Below are positions 18,890 through 27,986 of a stretch of 64,000 nucleotides of DNA, in pieces. A program made the position numbers and the translations under genes. The DNA is from Dehalococcoidia bacterium (GTDB lineage: Bacteria > Chloroflexota > Dehalococcoidia > UBA2979), in assembly GCA_028279505.1 (NCBI GenBank), contig JANQNP010000033.1, positions 19,493 to 83,492 of the forward strand, in the 5' to 3' direction. Position 1 is the stretch's first letter. Each line of letters opens with the position of its first letter. The notes under the pieces are model-generated. The model did not search any database and had not been told where the DNA came from. It saw only the letters and a list, made by a program, of their open reading frames with translations.

Positions 18890-21141
18890 GCGACTCGACC
18901 AAGATCACCAAGACTGAGTCCGAGGGCGATGACGCCTCAGAAGACTCGCCCTCGATGGAGTGGACCGCCGAGCAGATCGGCTCGGCGCTGCGGGAGCTGC
19001 ACCGCGAGTACGCGCCGCACCTGATGCGGATGCGCGTGCGGCGGATGCTGCTCGAGCTGGCGGACGACGCGAAGCACGACGACCGGACCGGCACGCACCT
19101 GCCGAAGCCGTACGACAAGTCGCGGCTGATCCTAAAGACACTGATCGGCGACGCGCAGGACGTGGTGCAGAACTACACCGCGCGGGTGTCGGCGAACGAG
19201 CCGCAGACCTCGGTGGTGCCGGTTGCCCTCGGCCGGAGCTCCGTCGCGAAGCGCGTCGAGGAGCGCGCCGCTGAGCAGGAGCGGCTGCTGATGTCGCAGT
19301 GGGCGGCGGTGCACGGCCGGCTGGCTCAGCGGCAGGCGGCGTGGTCGCAGGCGTGGGGCCGCGCCGGGTGGTACCTGACGCTGCCGCGCGACGCCTCGTG
19401 GGGGTTGCCGGACCGGCGCTACTTCGAGGACCTGACCGACGACGAGGTCGCGCAGATGCGCGAGCGCGGCGAGGTGGTCTCGACCAGTGACGAGGATGGC
19501 GTTGCAACGCTCGTCGAGAGCGCGGAGAGCTGGCTCGAGCGGCGGCGAGCGGCGGCGCAGGCGCGGGCGATCTCGGGGCGGTCGCTGTTCACCCTCGAGG
19601 AGTTCGGGCCGGACATGGTGCTGCCGCGCTACGACCGCGATGGCACGGCGGCACGGAGCCTGAAGTACGGCTTCGTGATCGAGGAAGTGCCGGCCTCGGA
19701 CTTCCGGCCGGGCACGGAGCTGGCGAAGGCGGCGGCGCAGCAGGCGGGCGTCGCCGAGGAGGACGTCGAGCGGTTCGGGCTGTACCTCGGCAAGGACGGG
19801 AAGATCGCGGGCGGGGTGACCCGCGGCGGTGAGCCGGGCTCACAGTCGGGCGTCGCCGAGAAGTGGACGCTGGCGCGGTTCCTGACGCGCGACGAGGTCT
19901 ACTACTTCGTCACCCAGAACCCGGAGTCCGGCAGCGGCGAGATCATCTGGCACGACACCCACGGCGGCGGGCAGGTGCCGCTGATCCCAGTGCCGGGGAT
20001 GTACACCGACTCGAGCGCGCCGGGCGCGGAGTTCGCGAGCCTGATGGAGTCGGTGTTCGCACTGACGCCGATCATCAACCAGATCGAGACGCTGCTGAGC
20101 AACGTGGCGACGTGGAACGCGCTCGGGCGGTTCGTGATCGAGGACCCGAGCGGGCAGCTGTTCGCGGACGACAGCGGCGACCCGTTGATCATGTCGACCG
20201 AGGACATGGTGGGGCTCGACCCGCAGGACGTGAGCGTGGTGAAGGGCCACATCCGCCAGCTCACGATCGACGCGGGGATGCTGTTCCAGCTCCTCGACTT
20301 CTATTCGCACCGGCTCGACCGCTCGAAGCCGGCGCCGGTGACCGAGGGCCAGTCGGCGGCGACGGCGGCGGCGTGGCAGGTGCGGCAGCTGCTCGAGTCG
20401 AGCGGTGAGCTGCTGGAGCAGGCGGTCTCGAACCACGCGGAGGCGGTGAAGCAGGTCCAGCTGCTCTGGGTGCGCTGGATGCGAATGCTGGACGAGCCGA
20501 TCTACGCGTTCGCTGCGCCGGGCCACCGCCGCGACGGCCGCTCTGTCCGAGGGCTGATCGAGTTCGAGCCGAGCGACCTCGTGGAGTCGATCCGCGTCGA
20601 GCAGTCCTCGCAGTCGGCGCAGCAGCGGGTGGTGCTGCGGCAGGCGGGTATCGAGCTGCTGCAGGCGGGCCGGATCGACGAGCACGAGTTCTACGAGCAC
20701 TACGATCTGGCCGAGGACCCCGAAGAGGCGATCGTGCGCGCCTGGGCGCAGCGCGCGGTGGACATCGTGATGCTGGGCAACACCAGCGGCGTCGACGAGG
20801 ACTCGGTGCTAGCGGACATCGTGAATGCGGTGCGCGGCCGGCTGACGATGGAGCTGCTGGAGCGCTCGCCAAACTTCGCACTCGCGCAAGCGGAGGGCAT
20901 GGCCGCTGCGGCCGACCAAGCCGCCGCCGCCGCCGCCGCTGGTCCGCCGCAACCCTCGACGTCGGGCATGGCGGCCGACGGAAACGTTGCCGCCGCGATG
21001 GGCGTACGCGAGCCGGGCTTCGGGATGCCGCTCGACCTACCCGGCAACCCGTTGCAGGGCCTCGGTGGCCCGCCCTTCTCCGGGGCGGGGCTGGGCCCGG
21101 TCACCGCGCAGGGCGGCTCAGCGCTCGAGGGGCTGGCCTAG
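18886..21141 (+). CDS. Phage portal-like protein
   Basis: 751 aa directly after terminase with ATGA overlap; portal-like length and composition (SLMESVFALTPIINQIETLLSNVATWNAL). Confidence 0.7.
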   Translation: MSDSTKITKTESEGDDASEDSPSMEWTAEQIGSALRELHREYAPHLMRMRVRRMLLELADDAKHDDRTGTHLPKPYDKSRLILKTLIGDAQDVVQNYTARVSANEPQTSVVPVALGRSSVAKRVEERAAEQERLLMSQWAAVHGRLAQRQAAWSQAWGRAGWYLTLPRDASWGLPDRRYFEDLTDDEVAQMRERGEVVSTSDEDGVATLVESAESWLERRRAAAQARAISGRSLFTLEEFGPDMVLPRYDRDGTAARSLKYGFVIEEVPASDFRPGTELAKAAAQQAGVAEEDVERFGLYLGKDGKIAGGVTRGGEPGSQSGVAEKWTLARFLTRDEVYYFVTQNPESGSGEIIWHDTHGGGQVPLIPVPGMYTDSSAPGAEFASLMESVFALTPIINQIETLLSNVATWNALGRFVIEDPSGQLFADDSGDPLIMSTEDMVGLDPQDVSVVKGHIRQLTIDAGMLFQLLDFYSHRLDRSKPAPVTEGQSAATAAAWQVRQLLESSGELLEQAVSNHAEAVKQVQLLWVRWMRMLDEPIYAFAAPGHRRDGRSVRGLIEFEPSDLVESIRVEQSSQSAQQRVVLRQAGIELLQAGRIDEHEFYEHYDLAEDPEEAIVRAWAQRAVDIVMLGNTSGVDEDSVLADIVNAVRGRLTMELLERSPNFALAQAEGMAAAADQAAAAAAAGPPQPSTSGMAADGNVAAAMGVREPGFGMPLDLPGNPLQGLGGPPFSGAGLGPVTAQGGSALEGLA

Positions 21142-21414
21142 ATGTTCACCGCGCGTCCCGAGGTAATGGACCGCATCGTCGACCACGCGGCGTCCGAGGT
21201 GATGCGACGCGCCCTCGGCGTGGCCGACTCGATCACCGGCGCCGCCGGCGAGGCCTACGGCGACGAGCCGCTGCGCGGCGCGAGCTTCCTCGCGTACTAC
21301 GCCGACCTCGATAGCCGGGGCGTCCTCGAGAGCTTGCGGGTGGTCAGCCCGGAGCTGGCGACGCGGCTGGATCGGGCGTTCGAGCGCGAGGTTGGGGGAC
21401 TGTTGGGGGTGTAG
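21142..21414 (+). CDS. Hypothetical protein following portal
   Basis: ATG immediately after portal stop; 90 aa. Confidence 0.6.
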   Translation: MFTARPEVMDRIVDHAASEVMRRALGVADSITGAAGEAYGDEPLRGASFLAYYADLDSRGVLESLRVVSPELATRLDRAFEREVGGLLGV

Positions 21415-21431
21415 GGATCGGGGGCGGCGCT

Positions 21432-21839
21432 TCAGCGCAGCTCCTTCAGCGCCCGAATGACGTTGTTGGTCTGAGCTTCGAGATCGCAGGTCCAGATCTC
21501 GAAGACGGTCCATCCTTCCTCACGCAAGGCTTGGCGCGTTCGCGCATCTCGGGCCCTTGTTCTGGCCACCTTTTTCGCCCAGTAGTCGCGGTTCGATCTC
21601 GGAAGACGTCCTCGGCGACAGGCATGGCCGTGCCAGAAGCAACCGTGAACGAAGATGACCGTTCGGTATCGCGGAAGTACAATGTCGGGCGTCCCGGGTA
21701 GGCTTCCGACATTGCGGCGGTAGCGAAAGCCGGCACTATGCAGCCGCCGCCTCACGCGCAGTTCCTCTGCTGTGTCCTTGTTTCGGACACGACTCATCCG
21801 TCGGTGAACCGCGGGTGGTACAGATGACGCGTCAGCCAA
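21432..21839 (-). CDS. vsr: Very short patch repair endonuclease (Vsr)
   Basis: MSRVRNKDTAEELRVRRRLHSAGFRYRRNVGSLPGTPDIVLPRYRTVIFVHGCFWHGHACRRGRLPRSNRDYWAKKV. Confidence 0.95.
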   Translation of the reverse strand: MADASSVPPAVHRRMSRVRNKDTAEELRVRRRLHSAGFRYRRNVGSLPGTPDIVLPRYRTVIFVHGCFWHGHACRRGRLPRSNRDYWAKKVARTRARDARTRQALREEGWTVFEIWTCDLEAQTNNVIRALKELR

Positions 21840-22852
21840 CCGCTATTGACCTTTTCTCGGGCGCCGGCGGCGCGACTCAGGGGCTAAGGGATGCCGGCTT
21901 CCAGGTACTCGCCGCTGTCGAGAACGATCCCGCGGCCGCGGCCACGTATCACGCAAACCATCCCGATGTCGTTCCATGGTTCGACGATATCCGGAACGTG
22001 CCGATTGGTAACCTCCGCGTCGCCCTGGGGCTCCAGCGTGGCCAGCTGACGCTCCTCAAGTCGTGCCCTCCGTGCCAAGGCTTCTCGACGCTTGGGAATC
22101 GAGACCGACAAGACCCGATCAACGACCTGGTCGACGAGTTCTGGCCTTGGATTCAAGAGTTCCGGCCGGCCGCGTTCATCGTCGAGAACGTTAGGGGCCT
22201 CGCCGGCGACTTCCGGATGGCTAGGCTGAAGCGACGTGCGCGCGGAACCGGATATCGAGTACGTGAGTACCTCGTCGACGCCGCAGACTTCGGTGTCCCA
22301 CAACGACGGCGTCGCCTGATCGTCGCCGGCGTTAGGGGGCCGATGACGCCGCCCGAAGATCTCGAAGCAGCGCTGGACGGCGAGTTTGACATCGCTCCAC
22401 AGACGGCCGCCGATGTCTTCGCGGTCGCGGCGGAGCTCGACCCGGTCCTTGATCCGACACATCGCGCACGGACGCCCACACCGTCTGTTCTCCGCCGACT
22501 CGAGGCGATCCCCCCCGGCGGGGACCGATTCTCGTTGCCTGAGGACTTGCAGCTGGATTGCCATAAGTCGCTGCCGGGGAGACGGGCGACGGCCTCATAC
22601 GGCCGGATCAAACTCGATGCCCCCGGTCCGACGATGACCACCCGCTGCACCACCCCAGCGTGTGGCCAGTTCGTGCACCCCGTTGAACACCGGGGGATCA
22701 CGCTGCGCGAAGCCGCTCTCTTCCAGACCTTCCCGGCAACCTACGAGTTCAGTGGGTCCTACGGGGATGTCGAGCGCCAGATCGGCAATGCAGTTCCGGT
22801 CCGTCTCGCCCACGCCCTTGGCGTCGCCGTCCGCGCAGCGTTGGGAATCTGA
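21815..22852 (+). CDS. DNA (cytosine-5) methyltransferase
   Basis: AIDLFSGAGGATQGLRDAGF, SCPPCQGFS (PC motif), FIVENVRGL (ENV), QRRRRLIVAG. Confidence 0.95.
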   Translation: MVQMTRQPTAIDLFSGAGGATQGLRDAGFQVLAAVENDPAAAATYHANHPDVVPWFDDIRNVPIGNLRVALGLQRGQLTLLKSCPPCQGFSTLGNRDRQDPINDLVDEFWPWIQEFRPAAFIVENVRGLAGDFRMARLKRRARGTGYRVREYLVDAADFGVPQRRRRLIVAGVRGPMTPPEDLEAALDGEFDIAPQTAADVFAVAAELDPVLDPTHRARTPTPSVLRRLEAIPPGGDRFSLPEDLQLDCHKSLPGRRATASYGRIKLDAPGPTMTTRCTTPACGQFVHPVEHRGITLREAALFQTFPATYEFSGSYGDVERQIGNAVPVRLAHALGVAVRAALGI

Positions 22853-22951
22853 CGAAATGTCTCGTTCATAGCTTACGCGCACGTCTCAGCGCGGCTCTAT
22901 GTATACCTTCCTACCTTCGCGTAGTATCGCGGTTCTGGAGGGATTCGGGCG

Positions 22952-24931
22952 ATGCCTGAAGAGACCGATCTGAAGCTCCGGTTTGTCGGGTCGCTCGTCG
23001 AGCAATTGGGTGCTCAGATGTACCCGAGCGCGACGGCGACGATTGCCGAGCTCATCTCGAATGCTTGGGATGCGGACGCACAGAACGTGTGGGTTGAGAT
23101 TCCCTTTGGGAAGTCGTGGGCCGAGAACATGGAGATCGTCGTCCTCGACGATGGAATTGGCATGTCGCACAGGGATGCCCGAGACAAGTATCTCCAAGCA
23201 GGTCGCAAGCGCCGCGTTGAAGAGAAGACCGACCTCACCGTCGGTGGGCGAAGAGTCCACGGGCGAAAGGGAATTGGAAAGCTCGCAGCGTTCGGAACTG
23301 CGAGGATTCTCGAATGCGTTACCACGAACGAAGGGGATACCACAGCGTTCCGGCTCGACTACGACGAGATCCGGAAGCTACAGGCGGGAGCCGACTACAC
23401 CGTCGAGCCAGCGGAGGACACCTCTCCTATAGTCCGCCCTGACGGCACTGCCGTCGAAAGCGGGACTCGCATCCGTTTGACGAAGCTCAAACTGAAGCGA
23501 GCGATCAACGCGGATCAGTTTCGTGAGTCAATGTCTCGACGCTTCGCGTTTGCGCAGGCGGAGATGTCCATCCGTATCAATGGGGAGGTGTTGGAGCGAT
23601 TCTCGTACCCGGTTCAGTTTCGCTTTCCCGATGACGGGAAGCCGTCAGACGACGTAACCATTGCCGATGATGGATGGGCCGAGGAGACGATCGCTGAGGG
23701 ACTTCCGGTCCGATGGTGGATCGGGTTCACAGAGAAGCCCATCAAGGATCAGACGCTCATGGGCATCTCCGTCCTCTCTCGCGGAAAAATGGTGCAGCGC
23801 CCCTTCCTCTTCCAGCGAGCTCAGGGTGTCGAAGGGCAGCTTGGTCAAGAGTATCTGGTTGGCGAGGTAGTCGCTGAGTGGCTCGATGAAGGGGAGGACA
23901 TCGAGACTGACCGGATCCAAGCCAACCGTGATCAACTGCAACTGGAAGACCGAGAGCTAGAGCCCTTCGTCGAATGGGGGCGTGGCCTTGTTCGTTGGGC
24001 TCTGAGGAAGAGAAACGAGCTTCGACAGAAGGCTGCTGAAGACGCCTTCAAAGCGAGTGAAGAACTCGAAGAATTGCTGAAGCCGTTCACCCCCGATGAA
24101 CGCAGGGCGCTGATGAATGTCGCCCGGGCGACGTCCACCCTCGACGAGATGGATGCCGATGATGTCTTCACGGTAGTTCGGACCGTCGTAGATGCCCGTG
24201 ACGACGTCATTGTCCGTCAGATGTGGCAGGAAATTGGGAAGGAAGAACCCGATGTCCAGAGTAGGATCTGGCAGGTGGTGCATCGATTTGGACTCATCGA
24301 CGCTAGAAGGAATCAGACAATAATCGAGGCCAGGCTCAACACCATTGATCTGTTGAAATTTTACATCAAAGGTGGAGCTTCAGAGGTTCCAACTATTCAC
24401 GACCATATCAAGGAGCACACGTGGCTCCTTGATCCACGATGGCATCTGCTGGGAGATGAGGTGGACGTCTCGACCTGGGGGATCGATTTTACTCCTGAAG
24501 TGGACGAGGAGACCGGGAATCAACTCGACTTCTTGTTCGCGCTCAGCCCTCCATCTCCTTCTGAGCTAGACGAGGTACTCATAGTCGAGATCAAGAGGGG
24601 TACCCATCCCAACGGAACTACTCGAAGAGCGAGTCTTCCGGAGGTCAACAAGTTCCACGGCTATGTCCTTGCTGCCCAAGCGTTCTACGAGAAGTCGACG
24701 GATAGTCCCCGTATTACCGGCATGATGGTGGCCGAGGGATATACGCAACAAGCCGATCAGACGAGAAAGAGCTTTGAGACGATTCCCGATCCGCGCCTCC
24801 GATTCCGCACCTGGCAGCGAGTGATCGACGACACAGAGCGACTGCACACCGGGTGGCTAGCCCTAGCGAAGCGTCGTGGGGATGAGCCGGAGGGTTCGCC
24901 GACGCCAGATGAGCACGTGGGCAAGGACTGA
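22952..24931 (+). CDS. GHKL (Hsp90/MutL/MORC-like) ATPase with C-terminal PD-(D/E)XK-like nuclease
   Basis: N box ELISNAWDADA, DDGIGMS, GRKGIGKLAAFG; C-terminus QLDFLFALSPPSPSELDEVLIVEIKRG. Confidence 0.85.
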   Translation: MPEETDLKLRFVGSLVEQLGAQMYPSATATIAELISNAWDADAQNVWVEIPFGKSWAENMEIVVLDDGIGMSHRDARDKYLQAGRKRRVEEKTDLTVGGRRVHGRKGIGKLAAFGTARILECVTTNEGDTTAFRLDYDEIRKLQAGADYTVEPAEDTSPIVRPDGTAVESGTRIRLTKLKLKRAINADQFRESMSRRFAFAQAEMSIRINGEVLERFSYPVQFRFPDDGKPSDDVTIADDGWAEETIAEGLPVRWWIGFTEKPIKDQTLMGISVLSRGKMVQRPFLFQRAQGVEGQLGQEYLVGEVVAEWLDEGEDIETDRIQANRDQLQLEDRELEPFVEWGRGLVRWALRKRNELRQKAAEDAFKASEELEELLKPFTPDERRALMNVARATSTLDEMDADDVFTVVRTVVDARDDVIVRQMWQEIGKEEPDVQSRIWQVVHRFGLIDARRNQTIIEARLNTIDLLKFYIKGGASEVPTIHDHIKEHTWLLDPRWHLLGDEVDVSTWGIDFTPEVDEETGNQLDFLFALSPPSPSELDEVLIVEIKRGTHPNGTTRRASLPEVNKFHGYVLAAQAFYEKSTDSPRITGMMVAEGYTQQADQTRKSFETIPDPRLRFRTWQRVIDDTERLHTGWLALAKRRGDEPEGSPTPDEHVGKD

Positions 24932-25002
24932 ACTGAGGGACCCGTGCCGCGCTAGGTGTTCAGCCCGATTGTGAGAGCACCCGACGGCGTAGAATCCGCC
25001 GC

Positions 25003-25284
25003 ATGCTTGAAAGTGCTCGCGAGCTGATCGCGAGGGTGGCGCTGCTCGGGGTGTCCGAGGAGGACTCCGAGGAGGAGCGGCTGCGGCAGGCGGCGACGAT
25101 GCTGGTCGCCGTCATCATGTTGGGGTTGTCGCCGGTGTGGGTGGGGACCTACCTGCTGATCGGGCGGCTGTGGTCGGCGGCGATTCCCGGGTCGTATGCG
25201 TCGCTGTCGGCGGGGATGATCACGTGGATCGCCTGGCGAGGGTCGAACCGGCTGTTCGCTGAGCGCCGCTCGAGGGCGGGTTAG
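25003..25284 (+). CDS. Short two-TM membrane protein (possibly truncated sensor/cyclase N-terminus)
   Basis: MLESARELIARVALLGVSEEDSEEERLRQAATMLVAVIMLGLSPVWVGTYLLIG... Confidence 0.55.
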   Translation: MLESARELIARVALLGVSEEDSEEERLRQAATMLVAVIMLGLSPVWVGTYLLIGRLWSAAIPGSYASLSAGMITWIAWRGSNRLFAERRSRAG

Positions 25285-25356
25285 CCCTCGCGCTTGGGGT
25301 GGGGGTGGGGTCTAAGATCGAGGGCCCGCCCACCCCCGCTTGAAGGCGAAGCCCGC

Positions 25357-26394
25357 ATGCGCCAGGTCCCAGGTCCGAGGGTTGTTGCGTGCCTGCCGTG
25401 GGGTGGGGCGCTGGTGGTGGCGACGCTGGTCGCGGTGATGGCGCTGACGGTGGGTTGCGCGGGGAGCGCTGCCGCGCAGGAGGGGCCGACCGTCGAGGTG
25501 GACCCGCTGGGCGCGGAGCCGGGCGAGTTCATCGTGGTGATGGGGGCGGGGTTCCCGGTCGGCGAGACGGTGACCGTGTTCTTCGGCGAGACGCCGATCC
25601 TGACGACGACGATTGGTGAATCGGGGGCGTTCGAGGTGCCGGCGGCGGTGCCGCTGACGGTGGAGCCGGGGCCGTTCCTGATCTCGGTGACGGGGAGCCT
25701 TGGGTCTGAGTTCGTGCTGACCTACCAGGTCGTGGCACCGGTGTTGACGCCGACGCCGACCGCGACGGGGCTCACATTCGAGGTGTTGCCGGAGGCGGCG
25801 CTTCCGGGGGAGACGATCACTGTGACCGGCGGCGGGTTTGAGGGCGGTGAGGCGGTGACGGTCAGCTTCGATGGCGTCGAGCTGGCGACGGTGGGGGCGA
25901 CGCTCAGCGGTGCCTGGCTGGCGAACGTTGTGGTGCCGGTGACGACGGAGCCCGGCCCGCACACGATCACGGTGCGCGGGGCTCGCGGGGTGGAGTTGTC
26001 ACTCGAGTACACGGTCGAGGCGCCGGCGACGCCGTCCGTGACGCCCTCGCCAGTCACGACCGCGGAGCCGACGGTTGCGGTGACCGCAACGCCCTCGGGT
26101 GGTGGGGTGACTGCGACGCCGGGGTCCGGAGATGGGACGCCCGCGGCCCCCGGCGACGGTGGTGATAGCGCCGGTGACGGCGCCTCGGACGGTGGGGCCG
26201 TCGAGGGGGCTCGCGGGACGTGGGATGACCTGCCTGTGGTGTTCCTCGGGGTGATGGCGGTGGTCGCCGGGGCGCTGGCATGGGGCTTCTGGCGCTGGGC
26301 GCGTCGTGAGGTCGGGGGCGAGGCGTTGGAGCAGATGGCGCGGTTCGACGACGTTGATCCGCCTGCCGAGGGAGCGGCCAGGCCCGGAAGCTAG
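25357..26394 (+). CDS. Secreted/surface protein with two Ig-like (IPT/TIG-like) repeats and C-terminal TM
   Basis: Signal peptide; repeats GEFIVVMGAGFPVGETVTVFFGE and GETITVTGGGFEGGEAVTVSFDG; TP-rich linker; C-terminal TM. Confidence 0.75.
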   Translation: MRQVPGPRVVACLPWGGALVVATLVAVMALTVGCAGSAAAQEGPTVEVDPLGAEPGEFIVVMGAGFPVGETVTVFFGETPILTTTIGESGAFEVPAAVPLTVEPGPFLISVTGSLGSEFVLTYQVVAPVLTPTPTATGLTFEVLPEAALPGETITVTGGGFEGGEAVTVSFDGVELATVGATLSGAWLANVVVPVTTEPGPHTITVRGARGVELSLEYTVEAPATPSVTPSPVTTAEPTVAVTATPSGGGVTATPGSGDGTPAAPGDGGDSAGDGASDGGAVEGARGTWDDLPVVFLGVMAVVAGALAWGFWRWARREVGGEALEQMARFDDVDPPAEGAARPGS

Positions 26395-26518
26395 TCGTCG
26401 GCGTTGTCCGCGCTGATTGAGATCCACGTAGATCCGACACCGCGCTGGTGCACTCCGGACCCTTGGCGGTCGCCGAGTTCCGACGCAGCCCAATACATCC
26501 GGACGGTCTCAAGCAGGG

Positions 26519-27613
26519 CTAGGCGGGCCCGGATGAGGCGCGCATCGCCGAGAGGGTGCGGAGGGCGGCGGTGAGGTCGCGGATCTCCTCGGCGCCACGA
26601 GCGAGCGGGGATGCAATGGCGCCGTCGGCAGTAACGAGGACGGCGGTAGGCGTGCCGGAGGCTCGGTAGCTCGAGGACACCTCGTGCTCTCGCTGAACGA
26701 GGAAGTTCGAGAGCGCGTGCTCGTCGCTGCGTTCGCGGTTCGCGGTGGCGTCGCCGGTGCCGATCACGGCGACGGTCAGCGCGTCGGTGTGGTCACGCTG
26801 CCACTCGGCGAGCTCGGGGTAGAACTCCTGGCAGGGCGCACAGGTCGGCGAAGTGAAGGCGAGCAGGACTGGCAGGCCGGGCGCGCGGAGCTCGTCGAGC
26901 GTTGCTTTGGCCTCGGCGGTTGACGGCTGACCCGTGGCCCCGTTCGACGAAGCGCCCGAGATGCCGGGGGCACCGACAGAGAGCGTGCTGACGGCGGGGA
27001 GCGCGAACGTCGGTGCGGGGTCGCCAACAGGGAGGCCGGGCTTGGGCATGTCGCGCTCGAGGATCTCGAGGCGGCGGCGGTAGGCGAGGATGCGCGAGAG
27101 CAGCACCATGACGAGGCCGAGCACCGCGATGGAGAGCGCGATCGCGATCCCGCCGAGCGCGAGCGTGGCCTGTTCGAGCCTCGTGAGGTCAGTGACCCAG
27201 CCGTAGCCTTCCTGGTCGGGGCCGGCCGCGACGGCGACGAGCGCGATCGCGATGAAGCCCGCATTCCTCGCGAGGGTGGAGAGACCGACGGGGCCGCCGC
27301 CGAGCTGGCCGAAGCAGTGGCAGTCGGGCGCTCGGCCTCGGGCGATGCTGAGGGCGATGGCGGCTGAGAAGATCGCGAGCAGCAGTAGCGCGCCGATCGC
27401 GCCGAACCAGCCGGTCACCGGCGGGATCAGCGCAAGGGCGACCGCGATCTCGACGACCGGGAGCAGCAGAGCAGCGGGCCCGGCGAGCCGAACCGGCGCG
27501 CCGAAATCGCGCATCGCCTGCCGCGCTCCCTCGCGATCGAGGAGCTTACCGACGGCCGCGGTGACGAAGATCGCGGCGAGCGCGATCCGGACGGCGAGCA
27601 GGAAGATGGTCAT
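26519..27613 (-). CDS. MauE/DoxX-like membrane domain fused to TlpA-type thioredoxin
   Basis: N-terminal 4-TM with CHCFGQLG; C-terminal FTSPTCAPCQEFYPELAEW. Confidence 0.88.
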   Translation of the reverse strand: MTIFLLAVRIALAAIFVTAAVGKLLDREGARQAMRDFGAPVRLAGPAALLLPVVEIAVALALIPPVTGWFGAIGALLLLAIFSAAIALSIARGRAPDCHCFGQLGGGPVGLSTLARNAGFIAIALVAVAAGPDQEGYGWVTDLTRLEQATLALGGIAIALSIAVLGLVMVLLSRILAYRRRLEILERDMPKPGLPVGDPAPTFALPAVSTLSVGAPGISGASSNGATGQPSTAEAKATLDELRAPGLPVLLAFTSPTCAPCQEFYPELAEWQRDHTDALTVAVIGTGDATANRERSDEHALSNFLVQREHEVSSSYRASGTPTAVLVTADGAIASPLARGAEEIRDLTAALRTLSAMRASSGPA

Positions 27614-27835
27614 CCGTGCCTCGTTCCGAGCGCTCCGCTTGCGCCGGGTGGTGCCCCGTCCGCGGACCTGACACACGCGCGCTCAGCCGAGAGCGGGCGC
27701 TGAGGCGGTGATGATAATCCGTCGCGCCGAAGCGCGGGGGTTGAGGGCGTCGCCGTCGAACGACGGGAGAGTCGCGACCCGAGGTTTTCGTTGTCTCGAC
27801 CGGGGCGGCGGGAGGCTGATCGTTGGTGCCACTGG

Positions 27836-27872
27836 TTATCCACAGCAAGCGGGGTTATCCACGCTATCCACA
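27836..27872 (+). promoter_or_regulatory. Three DnaA-box-like 9-mers
   Basis: TTATCCACA (27836-27844), TTATCCACG (27855-27863), CTATCCACA (27864-27872), same orientation. Confidence 0.6.
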
Positions 27873-27986
27873 CACCGAGGACCCTGGAACTGGGGATGAC
27901 ATACATGGTCGCGGGGAACGTGTCTGCGCCGTTTAGCGGTTTTCTTGAGGGTCCGCGAGATACGTGAGGTCGCTGTTCTGCGATCG

